Assembly: GCF_003789055.1 (NCBI RefSeq)
Contig: NZ_ML119082.1
Location: forward strand, 496,001-560,000
Length of the DNA stretch: 64,000 nt
Origin: Histidinibacterium lentulum
Lineage (GTDB): Bacteria; Pseudomonadota; Alphaproteobacteria; Rhodobacterales; Rhodobacteraceae
Direction: 5' to 3'
Made by a program: the position numbers and the translations under genes. Below, piece by piece: positions 15,957 through 24,020 of the stretch. Below the pieces are notes generated by a model that saw nothing but the letters and a program-made list of their open reading frames with translations, had not been told where the DNA came from and did no database searches. The first letter of the stretch is position 1. Every line of letters begins with the position of its first letter.

Positions 15957-15985
15957 ACGGCGGCGACCCGGGAGGGCGCCGCCGT
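15957..15985. terminator. Hairpin terminator between convergent genes
   Basis: A 9-bp stem (ACGGCGGCG / CGCCGCCGT) with an 11-base loop is followed by TCTTGTG on the plus strand. It closes the DUF3618 run and faces the convergent PLDc_N gene. Confidence 0.65.
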
Positions 15986-15992
15986 TCTTGTG

Positions 15993-16184
15993 TCAACGGG
16001 TCCGCGGTTCTGCGCGGGGGCCGGCGATCAGCCAGATGAGGAAGCCGATGACCGGCAGCAGGATGATCAGAAGGCACCACAGGACCTTCGCTCCGGTACC
16101 GGCGCGGGAACCGATGACCGAGATGATCGCCCAGATATCGAGGACGAGGATGATCAGCCCGCCGATACCGCCTATTTCAAGCAT
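15993..16184 (-). CDS. PLDc_N-domain two-helix membrane protein
   Basis: This 63-residue protein has two transmembrane helices joined by a short loop (GSRAGTGAKVLWCLLIILLP, then GFLIWLIAGP). It matches the phospholipase D-nuclease N-terminal (PLDc_N) family, whose members are small inner membrane proteins often induced by stress. The ATG at 16184 has GGAG upstream. A weak sigma-EcfG-like site lies about 50 bases further up. Confidence 0.75.
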   Translation of the reverse strand: MLEIGGIGGLIILVLDIWAIISVIGSRAGTGAKVLWCLLIILLPVIGFLIWLIAGPRAEPRTR

Positions 16185-16683
16185 GTGATTCTCCAGGTCG
16201 TGGGGGTGCCCCGGATGGGGGGCATTCGGGGAGAGAAGCCCTCTCCGGGTAAGCTTGTTCCGGACGGCCGCCGGTGGGCGGGCCGGAGTTCACGATGAAA
16301 CGCCTCGCAACTATCTGATCATGCTCGAGTAAAGTGTTAACACGCTCCAAGCTCGGTCGGAGTGAGAAAAAAGGCCCGCGCGCCGGGATGGGCACACGGG
16401 CCAGAAGGGGATGCCACGGGGAGGGATGGGCATCCCGGGGGACAGGGACAGAGACCGCCTGGGCCTCCTCGGCGGTCAACGGAGCCACGGAGACGGAAGT
16501 TCCGAGCGTTTTCAGGTCAAGTCCGCCCGCATGGAACGCACGCGGGCAAGGACGGCGCGGGGCTCGGTCCGGACCCGGAGTCCGACGGCGGGATGGCCGA
16601 GTGAGCCGCCCGTATCGGCGCCGGATCGCTCCTCACGCGGACCGCCGCCGTGACGCGCGGGAAGACCCGGGGATGGCCCTGCC
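16185..16683. other. 500-base intergenic region without a supported gene
   Basis: No reading frame here has a convincing start or a recognisable protein. The region contains a 10-base palindrome (GTGTTAACAC, 16334-16343) in a short less GC-rich patch and the weak promoter noted at 16236. I see no RNA gene. Confidence 0.5.
16236..16261 (-). promoter_or_regulatory. Possible weak sigma-EcfG-like promoter
   Basis: On the minus strand GGAAC-N17-GCTT lies about 50 bases before the PLDc_N gene. The -35 is exact, but the -10 matches only partly, so this is tentative. Confidence 0.25.
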
Positions 16684-18129
16684 CTAGCGGTGACCCACCC
16701 AGCCGCGGTCGTCGGTGAAGGCGCGGGCCGGGGAGATGTCGGCAGGAGCATAGTCCTCGGGCAGGTCCGAGAGCGGGGCGAGCGGCGCGGGAGACGCCGC
16801 AAGCAAGATATTGGCGCGACCGCGGCTGTTGACCGGACCCTGCACCGCCTCGACGTGGGGATAGAGCCCCGTCAGGATGGCGTGGACCCCCCCGGCGAGG
16901 CGTCCGTCCGGCCGGTCGATCAGGTTGACGTAGACCGGGCCGCCGACGATGGACTTCAGGCGGGCGAAGGTTTCCTCCGTCACGAGATGCGCCGGCACCG
17001 ACCCCGACGAAAAGGCGTCCATCACCGCGGCGTCGAACCGGCGGTCGGTCTCGTTCAGATAGAGCCTGCCATCGGCGTGGATGATGGCGAGGCGACCCTC
17101 ATCTTCCTGGGTGCCCGCAACGTATCCCGTGCGTTCGATCATCGCGGCCGCGCGCGGCAGATGGCGCTGCACCACCCGGGTCACCAGCGGGTCGATCTCG
17201 ACCGCGACGGCCTCGGCCCCCGGCCGCTGCTCCAGAAGCCGCGTCGGCAGGGTGTAGCCGCCGCCGCCAATGAAGAGGACAGAGGGCGCAGGTCCGAGAT
17301 CCCGGTCCATGCGCGCCCAGAGCCAGCTCGTGTAGCCGAGGGCGAGCGGCGGCGTGTCCGACTCGTCGCGGGCGAGGGGCGGCTCGGCTGCCTGCAGGGT
17401 GCGGTCGGAAAAGAGGCGGACCTCGCCGGGGACACGCTCGACATGGATGCAGGACAGGCCCGATTCGTACTGACAGGCCGCCCCGCCCGCGTAACCCGCG
17501 ACGCCGATGAAGGCCGCCGCGGCCACCACCACGACGGGATGGATGCCGGAGGATTCCGCCGGGCGGCGGCGCAGCGCCAGCAGGCACAGGAGCGTGACGG
17601 CACCGCAGCCCGCGAAGGTCGCCGTCGAGCCGATCAGCGGGAGCGCGACGAAGCCCGCGAGAACCGCGCCGAAGATTGCGCCGAGGGACCCCGCGGCCAG
17701 AACCAGACCGAGTGAGGAGCCCTCGCGGCCGGGCCGGGCCTCTATCGCAAGCCTGGCCAGGAGCGGCGATGGCAGGGTGATGAGCACCGAGGCCGGGAAG
17801 AAGGTCAGCACCACGCTGAGCAGCATCCCGCCCGTGCCGCGCGCGCCCCAGTCGTAGAGAAGTCCGAGGACAGTGGGGGACAACGCCATCAGCACCGCGG
17901 TGGCCAGAAGGGCGGTGCGGACATGGGCGAGGGCGTCGGCGCGCTCTGCCAGAAGGCCGCCCAGCGCGCTGCCCAGCGAGAAGCCGGCGAGGACGGTGGC
18001 GATCACGGTCGTCCAGGTCACCAGCGAGGTGCCGAAGAACGGGGCGAGCACCCGGCCCGCGGCGATCTCGTAGGTCAGCCCGACGGCCGCGAGCACGAGG
18101 ATGAGGAGGATCGTGATCCAGAACCGCAT
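16684..18129 (-). CDS. Membrane-fused spermidine synthase-like protein
   Basis: The protein has 481 residues. Residues 1-215 hold about seven transmembrane helices, beginning TYEIAAGRVLAPFFG, a phrase typical of fused spermine/spermidine synthases. The C-terminal half is a Rossmann domain with VLFIGGGGYTLPTRLL, an acidic loop AVAVEIDPLVTRVVQ and DAFSSGSVPAHLVTEETF, matching the polyamine synthase fold. The start at 18129 has GGAGG 6 bases upstream. Such fusions may make or modify polyamines at the membrane, but their substrates are not well known. Confidence 0.8.
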   Translation of the reverse strand: MRFWITILLILVLAAVGLTYEIAAGRVLAPFFGTSLVTWTTVIATVLAGFSLGSALGGLLAERADALAHVRTALLATAVLMALSPTVLGLLYDWGARGTGGMLLSVVLTFFPASVLITLPSPLLARLAIEARPGREGSSLGLVLAAGSLGAIFGAVLAGFVALPLIGSTATFAGCGAVTLLCLLALRRRPAESSGIHPVVVVAAAAFIGVAGYAGGAACQYESGLSCIHVERVPGEVRLFSDRTLQAAEPPLARDESDTPPLALGYTSWLWARMDRDLGPAPSVLFIGGGGYTLPTRLLEQRPGAEAVAVEIDPLVTRVVQRHLPRAAAMIERTGYVAGTQEDEGRLAIIHADGRLYLNETDRRFDAAVMDAFSSGSVPAHLVTEETFARLKSIVGGPVYVNLIDRPDGRLAGGVHAILTGLYPHVEAVQGPVNSRGRANILLAASPAPLAPLSDLPEDYAPADISPARAFTDDRGWVGHR

Positions 18130-18238
18130 GTGAGCCTCCGCTGGCATCCCCGGCGACGGCGCCGCGCCCGCCCGTGCACGAGATGGCCCATAACAGCGGG
18201 CGGGCAAAGGATCGACCCGGCGATGCCGGCCGGAGACC

Positions 18239-18263
18239 GGAACCGGCCCGCCCTGCCGGCGTT
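18239..18263 (+). promoter_or_regulatory. Sigma-EcfG promoter, full consensus
   Basis: GGAAC-N16-CGTT matches the published ECF15 consensus exactly. It ends 31 bases before the SDR start and would drive the SDR and the following GH13 gene. Confidence 0.75.
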
Positions 18264-18294
18264 TCCGGACGACCCCACAGACGAAAGACGGACC

Positions 18295-19149
18295 ATGACC
18301 AGTGACCCGAAGATTCCGCCGCAGTCCCAGGACAGCATGCCCGCCGACGAATACCCGATGGAGCCCAGCCCCGATTACCGGCCGCGGCATCCGGGGACCG
18401 GCAAGCTGAAGGGCCAGGTGGCCCTCGTGACCGGGGGCGACAGCGGCATCGGCCGTGCCGTCGCGGTGCTCTATGCGCGCGAGGGCGCGAACCTCGCCAT
18501 CGCCTATCTCGACGAGCACGAGGACGCGGAGGAGACGAAGCGGCTTGTCGAGGAGGAAGGCGGCGAGGCGCTGCTCATTCCGGGCGACCTCGGGCAGAAG
18601 GCGCAGGCGGAGGATGCGGTGGCAAAGACCGTGGAGCGGTTCGGCCAGCTCGACATTCTGGTGAACAACGCGGCGCAGCAGTTTCTCGACAAGGGGCTCG
18701 AGGATCTCGACGAGGAGACCCTGCGGCGCACCATGGACAGCAACGTCATGTCCTATTTCTTCTGCACCCAGGCCGCCCTGCCCCATCTGAAGGAGGGCGC
18801 GTCGATCATCTGCACGACCTCTGTCAACGCCTACAAGGGCAACGCGGCTCTGGTGGCCTATTCGACCACGCGGGGGGCGTCGCTCGCCTTTGCGCGCTCG
18901 ATGTCCTCGGCGCTGGTGGACCGCGGCATCCGGGTGAACGCCGTGGCGCCGGGGCCGATCTGGACGCCGTTCATCCCGGGCTCGATGCCGCCCGAGCGGG
19001 TCGAGGATTTCGGCAGCGGCACGCCCATGGGCCGCGCCGGCCAGCCCTGGGAGGTGGCGACGGCCTACCTGTTCCTCGCCTCCTCGGACGGGTCCTATTA
19101 CACCGGGCAGTGCCTGCATCCCAATGGCGGCAAGATCGTCAATGCCTAG
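18295..19149 (+). CDS. SDR-family oxidoreductase (YghA/YhdG-like) with YxxxR site
   Basis: This 284-residue protein carries the long N-terminal tail of the YghA/YhdG subgroup (EYPMEPSPDYRPRHPGTGKL), the cofactor motif VTGGDSGIGRAVAV and NNAA. The active site reads TTSVNAYKG and AYSTTRGASLAF: the tyrosine is present, but the usual catalytic lysine of YxxxK is arginine (codon cgg). Relatives are NAD(P)H-dependent and stress-induced, including members of the general stress regulon. It is preceded by a consensus sigma-EcfG site and overlaps the GH13 gene by 8 bases. Confidence 0.85.
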   Translation: MTSDPKIPPQSQDSMPADEYPMEPSPDYRPRHPGTGKLKGQVALVTGGDSGIGRAVAVLYAREGANLAIAYLDEHEDAEETKRLVEEEGGEALLIPGDLGQKAQAEDAVAKTVERFGQLDILVNNAAQQFLDKGLEDLDEETLRRTMDSNVMSYFFCTQAALPHLKEGASIICTTSVNAYKGNAALVAYSTTRGASLAFARSMSSALVDRGIRVNAVAPGPIWTPFIPGSMPPERVEDFGSGTPMGRAGQPWEVATAYLFLASSDGSYYTGQCLHPNGGKIVNA

Positions 19150-20755
19150 GGAACTGCCGCCGAAGCGCGACGACTGGCCGCCGTTCCCCGTCATCTATCA
19201 GGTCTACCCGAGATCCTTCGCCGACACGACCGGATCGGGGACCGGCGACCTCGAGGGCATCCGCCGGGGGCTCGGGCATATCGCCGGGCTCGGGGCGGAT
19301 GCCGTGTGGATCGGGCCGGTCTACCCCTCGCCCATGGTGGACGGGGGCTATGACGTGAAGGAGTATTGCGCCGTCGATCCGATGTTCGGCGGGCTCGACG
19401 ATATCGACCGGATCATCGAGGAGGCCGGACAGCTCGGCCTGCGGGTGATGATGGACCTCGTCTTCAACCACACCTCGCGGGAGCATCCGTGGTTCCGCGC
19501 CTCGGAGAGGCGGGAGGACGGCAAGGACGACTGGTATTGCTGGGCCGACCCGGCCCCCGGGGGCGGCGCGCCCAACAACTGGCGCAGCTACTTCGGCCCG
19601 CCGGCCTGGACCTGGCACGAGGGCCGCCGGCAGTACTACCTCCATACCTTCCTCGCCGAGCAGCCGAAGCTGAACCTGCGCCACCCGGAGTTGCGGGCGG
19701 CGCTGAAGGACGTCTGCCGCTTCTGGTGCGACCGGGGGGTCAAGGGGTTCCGGATGGATGCGGTGACCTGCTATCTCCACGATCCGGAGCTGAAGGACAA
19801 TCCGCCCGCCGCGCCCGAGGTGAAGGAGCGGATGGCCGGCCCCCCGGGCAGCGAGTACCGCGAGCAGGACCATCTCCACGACTTCCTGCCGGGGGACGGG
19901 GTCCCGTTCATGCGGGAGGTCCGGGACTGGGCCGGGGACGACAAGTACCTCCTCGGCGAGGTCAATTCCGGCAACAAGTCGGTGGAGCTGTCGACCATGC
20001 TGGTGGCGGAGGACCGGCTCGATTCCGCCTATGTGATCGACCTCGCGGCGCGGGGCATCACCGGCAGGGTGCTGGCCGATATGGTCGAGCGCGGCGCCTG
20101 CGACGAGGGGCTGGCATGGTGGCTGTCGAGCCACGACCAGCCGCGCCATGTGACCCGGGACGGCAACGGCTCGGAACGCGACGCGCGGATGTTCGCGCTG
20201 CTGCTGCTGGGGCTGCCGGGGCCGCTGATCCTCTACCAGGGCGAGGAACTGGGGCAGGTGCAGGCCGATCTGCGCCGGGACCAGGTCACCGATCCGTTCG
20301 ACCTGCGCTACTGGCCGAATCCGCCCGGGCGCGACGCGGCGCGCGTGCCGCTGGCCTGGACCGCCGAGGCACCGGGCTACGGCTTCACCGAGGGACGGCC
20401 CTGGCTGCCCATGGACACGCTGGGTCCGCCGCGGTCCGTGGACGCGCAGGACGGCGCGGGGCGGTCGGTGCTGGAGACCTACCGCACGGCGCTCGGGCTG
20501 AGGAAGGCGCGGGGTATGGCCGAGGGCTCGACCGAGGTGCTGGAGGCCGAGGAGGCGTGGTTCGTCGCGCGGATCAACATGCCCCGGGGCGGCGAGCCGA
20601 CGCTCGTGGTGCTGAACCTCTCGCATGAGGACCGGGCGTGGCACGGGCTCGACGACGACGGGGGCCGCATGCTGCTGGCCTCGGACGGGGCGGAGGCGCT
20701 GGGCAAGGTGCCGCGCCGGTCGGCCTTGTGGTTCGGCAAGGGCGAGGGCGCCTGA
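19142..20755 (+). CDS. GH13 alpha-glucosidase/oligo-1,6-glucosidase family
   Basis: This 537-residue enzyme is a (beta/alpha)8 glycoside hydrolase of family 13. The conserved regions are DLVFNHTS (I), GFRMDAVTCY with the nucleophile Asp (II), LLGEVNSG with the acid/base Glu (III) and WWLSSHDQPRH (IV). The QVYPRSFAD start resembles alpha-glucosidases, and a role in trehalose, sucrose or glycogen breakdown is plausible. No signal peptide is visible, so it is cytoplasmic. The ATG at 19142 overlaps the SDR stop, implying one transcript under the sigma-EcfG promoter at 18239. An in-frame ATG at 19124 is less likely. Confidence 0.88.
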   Translation: MPRELPPKRDDWPPFPVIYQVYPRSFADTTGSGTGDLEGIRRGLGHIAGLGADAVWIGPVYPSPMVDGGYDVKEYCAVDPMFGGLDDIDRIIEEAGQLGLRVMMDLVFNHTSREHPWFRASERREDGKDDWYCWADPAPGGGAPNNWRSYFGPPAWTWHEGRRQYYLHTFLAEQPKLNLRHPELRAALKDVCRFWCDRGVKGFRMDAVTCYLHDPELKDNPPAAPEVKERMAGPPGSEYREQDHLHDFLPGDGVPFMREVRDWAGDDKYLLGEVNSGNKSVELSTMLVAEDRLDSAYVIDLAARGITGRVLADMVERGACDEGLAWWLSSHDQPRHVTRDGNGSERDARMFALLLLGLPGPLILYQGEELGQVQADLRRDQVTDPFDLRYWPNPPGRDAARVPLAWTAEAPGYGFTEGRPWLPMDTLGPPRSVDAQDGAGRSVLETYRTALGLRKARGMAEGSTEVLEAEEAWFVARINMPRGGEPTLVVLNLSHEDRAWHGLDDDGGRMLLASDGAEALGKVPRRSALWFGKGEGA

Positions 20756-20819
20756 GGACGGCCGGAACCCGGCCGGTCCGCAAACTTTCGCGGAACCTCC
20801 GGACGCGGGGGCCCGACCG

Positions 20820-21149
20820 TCAGATCAGGAGGATCAGGACGACCACCGCCGCGACCGCTGCGGCCCCGAGCGCGAGGCGGATGGCCGGCGTCATGGCCAC
20901 GGGCCGGTCGGCGTTCTGCTCGGCGATCGACTGCCGCACCGGGTCGTCCTGGGCGCTGACGGGACGATCCGTCCGCCCCGGCCGGGCGGACGGCCCGGTC
21001 CGGATCGGATCGGCGCCGCCGCCCCGCTCCTGGCTCGCGGGCGCGACACGGCCGGAGGGACCGACGGTGAAATCGGCCTTGGTCGGGCGCCGGCGGTCGG
21101 AACGCCGGTCGTCGTGTCGGAGGGGGGTCTGTCGTTTCGGGCTCGCCAT
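20820..21149 (-). CDS. Small tail-anchored protein with disordered basic domain
   Basis: This 109-residue protein is Arg/Pro/Asp-rich and low-complexity for about 85 residues and ends in one hydrophobic helix (LALGAAAVAAVVVLILLI). That layout predicts a C-tail-anchored inner membrane protein. A similar design is encoded at 28316-28702. AAGGAG precedes the ATG. I do not recognise a family. Confidence 0.5.
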   Translation of the reverse strand: MASPKRQTPLRHDDRRSDRRRPTKADFTVGPSGRVAPASQERGGGADPIRTGPSARPGRTDRPVSAQDDPVRQSIAEQNADRPVAMTPAIRLALGAAAVAAVVVLILLI

Positions 21150-21233
21150 GACTGGCTCCTTCGGGAACTGCGTCTGTTGCCGGGTCAGTGCGGCGGCGGG
21201 TGTTGTGTTCCGGCCTGCGTCGCACTGTCCCGA

Positions 21234-21258
21234 GGAACATCAGGCCCCTGCCCCGGTT
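21234..21258 (+). promoter_or_regulatory. Sigma-EcfG-like promoter
   Basis: GGAAC-N16-GGTT lies 44 bases upstream of the cytochrome c gene. It differs from the consensus only in the first -10 base. Confidence 0.6.
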
Positions 21259-21302
21259 GATCCCGCGCTTCCCCGACTCCTCCGTCCAGGAAAGGTTCGC
21301 CC

Positions 21303-21797
21303 ATGCTCCGCGCCGTTCTCGCGTCCCTCGTCCTGATCGTGGCGCTCGGGCTGGTGACGGTCTGGGCCGTCGCCCGGCCGGGCAGCGCGCTCGATCTGCC
21401 GGGACGGCTGGCGGAAATGGCGGCGCCCCGTCTGCAACAGTTCGCCGCCTGGTACGACGCGGGACCGGCCGATGGCCGTCCCGACTGGGAGGAGCAGAGC
21501 AGGCTGGTGCTGAACGGCGATCCCGTGGCCGGACGGGCGGTGATCGACTCCCATGGCTGCGGCACCTGCCACGCGATCCCGGGCCTGCCGCGCGCCAATG
21601 GCAGCGTCGGGCCGTCCCTCGCGGGGCTGAAGGACCGGTCCTACATCGCGGGCGTTCTGTCGAACCGGCCGGGCGAGCTGATCGACTGGCTGATGGACCC
21701 GCCCGCCTTTTCCCCGATGACGGCGATGCCCGATCTGGGCCTGACCGAGGCCGAGGCGCGGGATGCGGCGGCCTATCTCTATGCCATGGACCGCTGA
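21303..21797 (+). CDS. Membrane-anchored monohaem cytochrome c
   Basis: This 164-residue protein has an uncleaved or cleavable N-terminal helix (residues 4-24), then a class I cytochrome c domain with haem motif CGTCH at 86-90 and a distal methionine candidate in PMTAMPDLGL. It acts as a periplasmic electron carrier. It is a single gene between a stress-type promoter and YihY, so it may supply electrons to an oxidase under stress. Confidence 0.85.
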   Translation: MLRAVLASLVLIVALGLVTVWAVARPGSALDLPGRLAEMAAPRLQQFAAWYDAGPADGRPDWEEQSRLVLNGDPVAGRAVIDSHGCGTCHAIPGLPRANGSVGPSLAGLKDRSYIAGVLSNRPGELIDWLMDPPAFSPMTAMPDLGLTEAEARDAAAYLYAMDR

Positions 21798-21804
21798 GCA
21801 AGGC

Positions 21805-21830
21805 GGAACCGCCGGGCGGCCCTGCCGGTT
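21805..21830 (+). promoter_or_regulatory. Sigma-EcfG-like promoter
   Basis: GGAAC-N17-GGTT begins 7 bases after the cytochrome stop and ends 29 bases before the yihY start. Confidence 0.55.
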
Positions 21831-21859
21831 CTTCCGGTACCGCATGACAGGAGACCGAC

Positions 21860-22831
21860 ATGGCCACCGAGAGCGACAGGGGGCGGGACAGCCGCCGGCC
21901 GACCCAGATGCCCCGGGAGGGCTGGAAGGACATCCTGGCCCGCACCGGGCGCCGGATCGGCGAGGATCATGTAAGCGTCATGGCCGGGGGCATCGCCTTC
22001 TTCGGGCTGGTGGCGTTGGTGCCGGCGCTGGCGGCGGTGATCTCGATCGCGGGGATTCTCTACGAGCCCGGCGTGGTGACCGAGCAGATCGCGCAGGCGG
22101 GGGCGTTCCTGCCCCAGGACGTCGTGGACATCCTGCAGAGCCAGGCCGCGGGCATCGCATCGCGCACCGGCGGGGGACTCGGGCTTGCCGCGCTCGCCGG
22201 TCTGCTGCTGAGCCTCTATTCGGCCTCGCGAGGTGTGAACAACCTGATCGAGGGGATCAATCTCGCTTACAACGAGAACGAGACCCGCGGGCTCGTCCTG
22301 CGCAATCTGGTGGCGCTGGCGCTCACGCTTCTTCTGGCCACGCTGGCGATCCTTGCCATGGGCGCGCTGGTGCTGACGCCGGCTCTGCTGTCGGTCTTCG
22401 GTTTCACCGGGAATGTCGAACTGCTGGTGACGCTGGGCAGCTACGTCCTGCTGGCGCTGGCCTTCATGGTGTCGCTGGGCGTGATCTATCGTTATGCGCC
22501 CGCGCGCCGGCCGGCGAAGTGGAGCTGGGTCAGCCTCGGCGCGGTCTGCGCAACGGCGGCCTGGCTGGCGGCATCGGCGCTGTTCTCGGTCTACGTGACC
22601 AACTTCGGCAGCTACAACGAGACATATGGCGCGCTGGGCGGGGTCATCATCCTGCTGCTCTGGCTGTGGATCTCCTGCTTCGTGGTCCTTCTTGGCGCGC
22701 AGCTGAACGCCGAGACGGAGCACCAGACCGCGCGCGACACGACACGCGGACCCGACCGCCCCATGGGGGAGCGGGGAGCCTATATGGCGGATACGCTGGG
22801 AGCGGGACGCGGCGAGGACAAGACGGGCTGA
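21860..22831 (+). CDS. YihY/BrkB-family inner membrane protein
   Basis: This 323-residue protein has about six transmembrane helices and the family phrases VMAGGIAFFGLVALVPALAA and LYSASRGVNNLIEGINLAYN. The YihY/UPF0761 family (once called RNase BN) has no proven activity; transport or envelope roles are proposed. AGGAGA precedes the ATG. Orthologues often sit in alphaproteobacterial stress regulons, and a promoter of that type precedes it here. Confidence 0.85.
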   Translation: MATESDRGRDSRRPTQMPREGWKDILARTGRRIGEDHVSVMAGGIAFFGLVALVPALAAVISIAGILYEPGVVTEQIAQAGAFLPQDVVDILQSQAAGIASRTGGGLGLAALAGLLLSLYSASRGVNNLIEGINLAYNENETRGLVLRNLVALALTLLLATLAILAMGALVLTPALLSVFGFTGNVELLVTLGSYVLLALAFMVSLGVIYRYAPARRPAKWSWVSLGAVCATAAWLAASALFSVYVTNFGSYNETYGALGGVIILLLWLWISCFVVLLGAQLNAETEHQTARDTTRGPDRPMGERGAYMADTLGAGRGEDKTG

Positions 22832-22840
22832 GCGTCCGCC

Positions 22841-23689
22841 TCACATCTTGAGCGTCTCCGTGGAGGAGAAGAACATCGCCTGGCTGACCGCCGACATCAC
22901 CTGGGATGGCGAATACGGCTTGGCGATCATGAAGGCGGGCTCGTGCCGTTCGCCGGTCAGCAGCCGTTCGGGATAGGCGGTGATGAAGATCACCGGCATG
23001 TCGGAGAAGCTCGCAAGGATGCGGTTCACGGCGTCGATGCCGCTCGAGCCGTCCGCGAGACGGATGTCGGCGAGGACGAGGTCCGGGCGGTCGGCGGCAC
23101 AGATCCGCACCGCCTCGTCGGCCGTGGTCGCCACGCCTGTGACGCGGTGGCCCATGTGCTCGACGATCTCCTCGATATCCATGGCGATGACGCTTTCGTC
23201 CTCGATCACCAGGACGCTGCCCTTGATCGCGGCGTACATCTCGCGGCGGGCAACGTCGACGAGATGGCTCGCCTCGGCGGGTGTGATGCCGAGGATGCGG
23301 GCGACCTCATCGAGGGTGAAATCCTCCACCGTGTGCAGGAGCATGGCCTCGCAGGAGCGGGGCGTGAGGCGCGAGAGATGGGCGAGCGCCCGGCCCCGGG
23401 GGCCGTCGGGGGTGTCGCCGGTCGCGTCGGGCGACAGGCGCTGGTTCGGCGGTGCGGCCTCCCAGATGTCGTAGAAGACGGCGAAGAGCGCGCCGCGGCC
23501 CTCGATGCCCTGCGCGGACAGCCGCGAAGGATCGGCGAGGATCGCCTCCAGCGTCTCGGCGGCGAAGCGGTCGCCGGCGGCCTGCGAACCCGTCAGCGCG
23601 CGCGCATGGCGGCGCAGGAACGGAAGACCTGTGCCGACCCGTTCCGCAAGTGACCCGCCCGGTGGCGTTGGTATCCGGTCAGCAGTCAT
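22841..23689 (-). CDS. phyR: General stress response regulator PhyR
   Basis: The protein has 282 residues. Residues 1-155 are an ECF sigma-like domain (LPFLRRHARALTGSQAAGD, then LTPRSCEAMLLHTVEDFTLD). Residues 157-282 are a receiver domain with acidic pocket IEDE and phosphoacceptor Asp208 in LADIRL. In the known pathway, phosphorylated PhyR binds the anti-sigma factor NepR through the sigma-like domain and frees EcfG. I chose the ATG at 23689, with a G-rich Shine-Dalgarno; a GTG directly before it at 23692 is possible. It is divergent from nepR-ecfG and shares a symmetric promoter region with it. Confidence 0.95.
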   Translation of the reverse strand: MTADRIPTPPGGSLAERVGTGLPFLRRHARALTGSQAAGDRFAAETLEAILADPSRLSAQGIEGRGALFAVFYDIWEAAPPNQRLSPDATGDTPDGPRGRALAHLSRLTPRSCEAMLLHTVEDFTLDEVARILGITPAEASHLVDVARREMYAAIKGSVLVIEDESVIAMDIEEIVEHMGHRVTGVATTADEAVRICAADRPDLVLADIRLADGSSGIDAVNRILASFSDMPVIFITAYPERLLTGERHEPAFMIAKPYSPSQVMSAVSQAMFFSSTETLKM

Positions 23690-23721
23690 CACAGCCCCCC
23701 CTCGAGAAATTCAGTTTCGCA

Positions 23722-23751
23722 GGAACAAACCTTGGCGGGCGGGTTTGTTCC
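23722..23751. promoter_or_regulatory. Symmetric divergent sigma-EcfG promoter (phyR / nepR)
   Basis: The 30-base element is GGAACAAACC, a 10-base centre, then GGTTTGTTCC: perfect 10-base inverted arms. Read from either strand it gives GGAAC-N15-GGTT, one base shorter than the usual N16/17 spacer. Each half serves as the -35 of one direction and overlaps the -10 of the other. It lies 32 bases from phyR and 47 from nepR. Confidence 0.65.
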
Positions 23752-23798
23752 GCATGACCGGGGCGCGGGCAGTGCGCACGGCAAACAGGGGCGAGGAC

Positions 23799-24020
23799 AT
23801 GCCGACCGACCATGAGAAACGGACGCCCGGGCGGGCGATGATGGAAGCTCAGATCGACGAGAACCTGCGGAAGATCTTCGAGGAGGATCTGAAGGACGAC
23901 GTACCCGAGCATCTGCGCGCGCTGGTCGCGCGGCTCGGGGAGACCGAGCGGGGCCCCCAGCCGAAGACAGGGGGGCTCGCCGAACAGAACCACGACGATT
24001 CGGAGGAAGCGGACAGATGA
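23799..24020 (+). CDS. nepR: Anti-sigma factor NepR
   Basis: This 73-residue protein contains the NepR core, two short helices IDENLRKIFEEDLKDDVPEH and LRALVARL. NepR sequesters EcfG until phosphorylated PhyR captures it. Its start at 23799 has GAGG upstream, and its last 4 bases overlap ecfG. The position between phyR and ecfG is canonical. Confidence 0.93.
   Translation: MPTDHEKRTPGRAMMEAQIDENLRKIFEEDLKDDVPEHLRALVARLGETERGPQPKTGGLAEQNHDDSEEADR

Noticed and set aside
16334-16343. Perfect palindrome GTGTTAACAC
   Set aside because: It is only ten bases, with no second copy and no nearby gene start.
16177-16488. 103-codon minus-strand frame
   Set aside because: It overlaps the PLDc_N start, has Pro/Arg-rich sequence without a domain and no good ribosome binding site.
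20764-20798. GGAAC motifs after the GH13 gene
   Set aside because: The first sits in a hairpin and is followed by CTTT, the second by no -10, and no plus-strand gene lies within 450 bases.
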